In this document: positions 6,250 to 7,056 of the stretch, piece by piece
Numbering within the stretch: the stretch's first letter is position 1
Layout: each line of letters begins with the position of its first letter
NCBI GenBank assembly: GCA_021801545.1
Contig: JAJYXX010000083.1
Span: 1-7,056, forward strand
Direction of reading: 5' to 3'
DNA: 7,056 nt
Source: Chloroflexota bacterium
GTDB lineage: Bacteria; Chloroflexota; Limnocylindria; Limnocylindrales; CSP1-4
Translations under genes and position numbers: made by a program
Notes under the pieces: generated by a model
Seen by the model: only the letters and a program-made list of their open reading frames with translations
Databases searched by the model: none
What the model was told of the DNA's origin: nothing

Positions 6250-6528
6250 GTGAGACCAGCGAGGACGACGAGACCAACCGAGAGGGCGAGACTCGGACGA
6301 CCGAGGCTCAGAATCCCGAACCGACCCGAGATCTGGCTGCTCGGAGACGAGGGCGGCGTGATCCTGTGGGATCAGCGCGTCTGGACGACCGCCCCGTTTC
6401 GCCGCCACCGGTTCCGCTGCACCCCGCCCGACGGCTCGAAGGGGCACACGCTCTCCCTCGGCCGGCGACGCGCGGCCGAGCACCATCCGACCGACGGGGC
6501 GTGCGTCACCTGCGATCTCGAACCGGTA
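6250..6528 (+). pseudogene. Coding-like remnant with a Cys-rich, possibly zinc-binding N-terminal region
   Basis: The + frame from GTG 6250-6252 looks protein-coding from about 6331: it reads IWLLGDEGGVILWDQ, then APFRRHRFRC and a CVTC pair, and nearly all its third codon positions are G or C. Cys57 (codon 6418) and the CxxC at 6502-6513, with His78-His79 nearby, could bind zinc. After about 6525 the sequence loses this character, although the frame stays open to the window edge only because it then runs antisense through ecfT. I read it as the 5' remnant of a longer gene. The layout vaguely recalls N-terminal zinc-binding regions of transposase-like proteins, but I do not recognise the family with confidence. 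A short intact gene or a chance open frame is possible. Confidence 0.35.
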
Positions 6529-6600
6529 AGTGGATCCCCCTGCGCCCTATTCGAACGTGGGCGGGGCAGGATCAGCCTGGATCAGGGCTGGAACTTCGGC

Positions 6601-7056
6601 CTAACCCGCGAGCGCGAGCGCGAGCGCGACGACCAGGGCGACGACGCCGATCGCGGCCACGGCCGCGTCCAGCGGCTGCCAGGCGATCGGGCGGAAGGTC
6701 GTGCGCGGCCGGCTCCCGAACGCCCGGGCATCCATTGCCAGGGCGAGCCGGTCCCCGTGCCGGATGGCCAGGACCAGGAGCCCGACGAGGAGGCGCGGGT
6801 GCCAGCCCGCGCGCAAGCCGCGGACCCGGCGCGCCTGGCGCAGCGTCGCCAGGTCCTCCACGAACCTCGGGATCGCCTGGTAGGCGGCCAGGGCCCCATA
6901 GGCGAACCGCTCCGGGAGGTGGGCCTGGCGGACGAGGGAATCGACGAGGCGTGTCGAGTCGGTCGTCAGCCCGAAGACGACCCCGACCGAGACGATGGCC
7001 AGGACGCGGGCAGCCAGTCCGACCCCCGCCCCGGCCGCCTCCGCGGTCAGCCGGAC
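6601..7056 (-). CDS. ECF transporter transmembrane component EcfT/CbiQ, C-terminal part
   Basis: The last 151 residues of a membrane protein whose N-terminal half lies beyond the window edge. A membrane segment (about 10-30) is followed by TTDSTRLVDSLV, PERFAYGALAAY and PRFVEDLATL, characteristic of EcfT/CbiQ, which couples two ATPases to a substrate-capture S component in vitamin, cobalt or nickel import. The coupling-helix signatures are visible as ARRVRG (75-80) and ARAFG (110-114), the two Ala-Arg-Gly-type motifs. A final membrane helix (about 127-150) ends in an Ala/Leu run just before the TAG at 6601-6603. The ATPase and S-component genes would be expected upstream, outside the window, so the substrate is unknown. 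No link with the sugar operon is evident, and the direction of transcription is the same. Confidence 0.88.
   Translation of the reverse strand, partial: VRLTAEAAGAGVGLAARVLAIVSVGVVFGLTTDSTRLVDSLVRQAHLPERFAYGALAAYQAIPRFVEDLATLRQARRVRGLRAGWHPRLLVGLLVLAIRHGDRLALAMDARAFGSRPRTTFRPIAWQPLDAAVAAIGVVALVVALALALAG
6607..6629. repeat. Hexanucleotide tandem repeat in the 3' end of ecfT
   Basis: CGCGAG is repeated 3.8 times. On the minus strand it encodes the ALALALA end of the last membrane helix. A length change in whole units would keep the frame, so it may vary in length without breaking the protein. Confidence 0.6.

Larger units (their letters stand above)
6135..6600. other. Gap without an intact gene between lacI-type gene and ecfT
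   Basis: This 466-bp interval contains the regulator's probable promoter (6141-6146), a direct repeat (6180-6195 and 6222-6237), an inverted repeat CCGTG-N5-CACGG at 6173-6187, a 15-bp dyad (6234-6248), and a + strand coding-like stretch from about 6250 to 6528. Between 6529 and 6600 there is only a weak inverted repeat (CAGCC-N8-GGCTG, 6573-6590) downstream of the ecfT stop, without a T-tract. No tRNA, rRNA or CRISPR is visible. Confidence 0.6.

Noticed and set aside
6142..6486. Minus-strand open frame of 114 codons upstream of the regulator
   Set aside because: It has no recognisable motif or start signal and overlaps the + strand stretch with better coding character; it also covers the regulator's promoter region.

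Overview
The window is GC-rich DNA with strongly G/C-biased third codon positions, GTG starts and tightly overlapping genes, as in high-GC bacteria. A lipoprotein signal peptide followed by a Ser/Ala/Pro-rich linker would fit Chloroflexota or Actinomycetota, but nothing here fixes the taxon and this is a guess.

Layout. At the left edge (1-126, + strand) is the last 41 codons of a TalC/FSA-type transaldolase. Facing it tail to tail, with 47 bp between the stops, is a minus-strand sugar-uptake cluster. In transcription order (right to left) it comprises a LacI-family regulator (5058-6134), a long lipoprotein sugar-binding protein (3340-4866), two CUT1-type permeases (2320-3261 and 1490-2323), a small EthD-domain protein (1127-1465) and a ribokinase (174-1130). 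The two permeases overlap by GTGA and the EthD and ribokinase genes overlap by ATGA, which suggests translational coupling. A perfect 12-bp hairpin separates the binding-protein gene from the permeases. No ATPase gene is present, so the importer probably uses a shared MsmK/UgpC-type ATPase encoded elsewhere.

Right part. The interval 6135-6600 lacks an intact gene. It holds a probable leaderless promoter for the regulator, a 15-bp perfect dyad, a 16-bp imperfect direct repeat spaced 42 bp, and a + strand stretch that reads like the start of a Cys-containing, possibly zinc-binding protein (probably a remnant). At the right edge (6601-7056, - strand) is the C-terminal half of an EcfT/CbiQ transmembrane component of an ECF vitamin or metal importer, which looks unrelated to the sugar cluster.

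How the genes may work together (inference). A sugar is captured by the lipoprotein and imported by the permease pair, possibly converted between anomers or ring forms by the EthD-fold protein, and phosphorylated by the ribokinase. The sugar phosphate could feed the non-oxidative pentose phosphate or aldolase reactions represented by the neighbouring transaldolase. The LacI-type protein is the likely local repressor. The point most worth following up is the EthD-domain gene, which occupies the position next to rbsK that the mutarotase gene rbsD holds in classical ribose operons.
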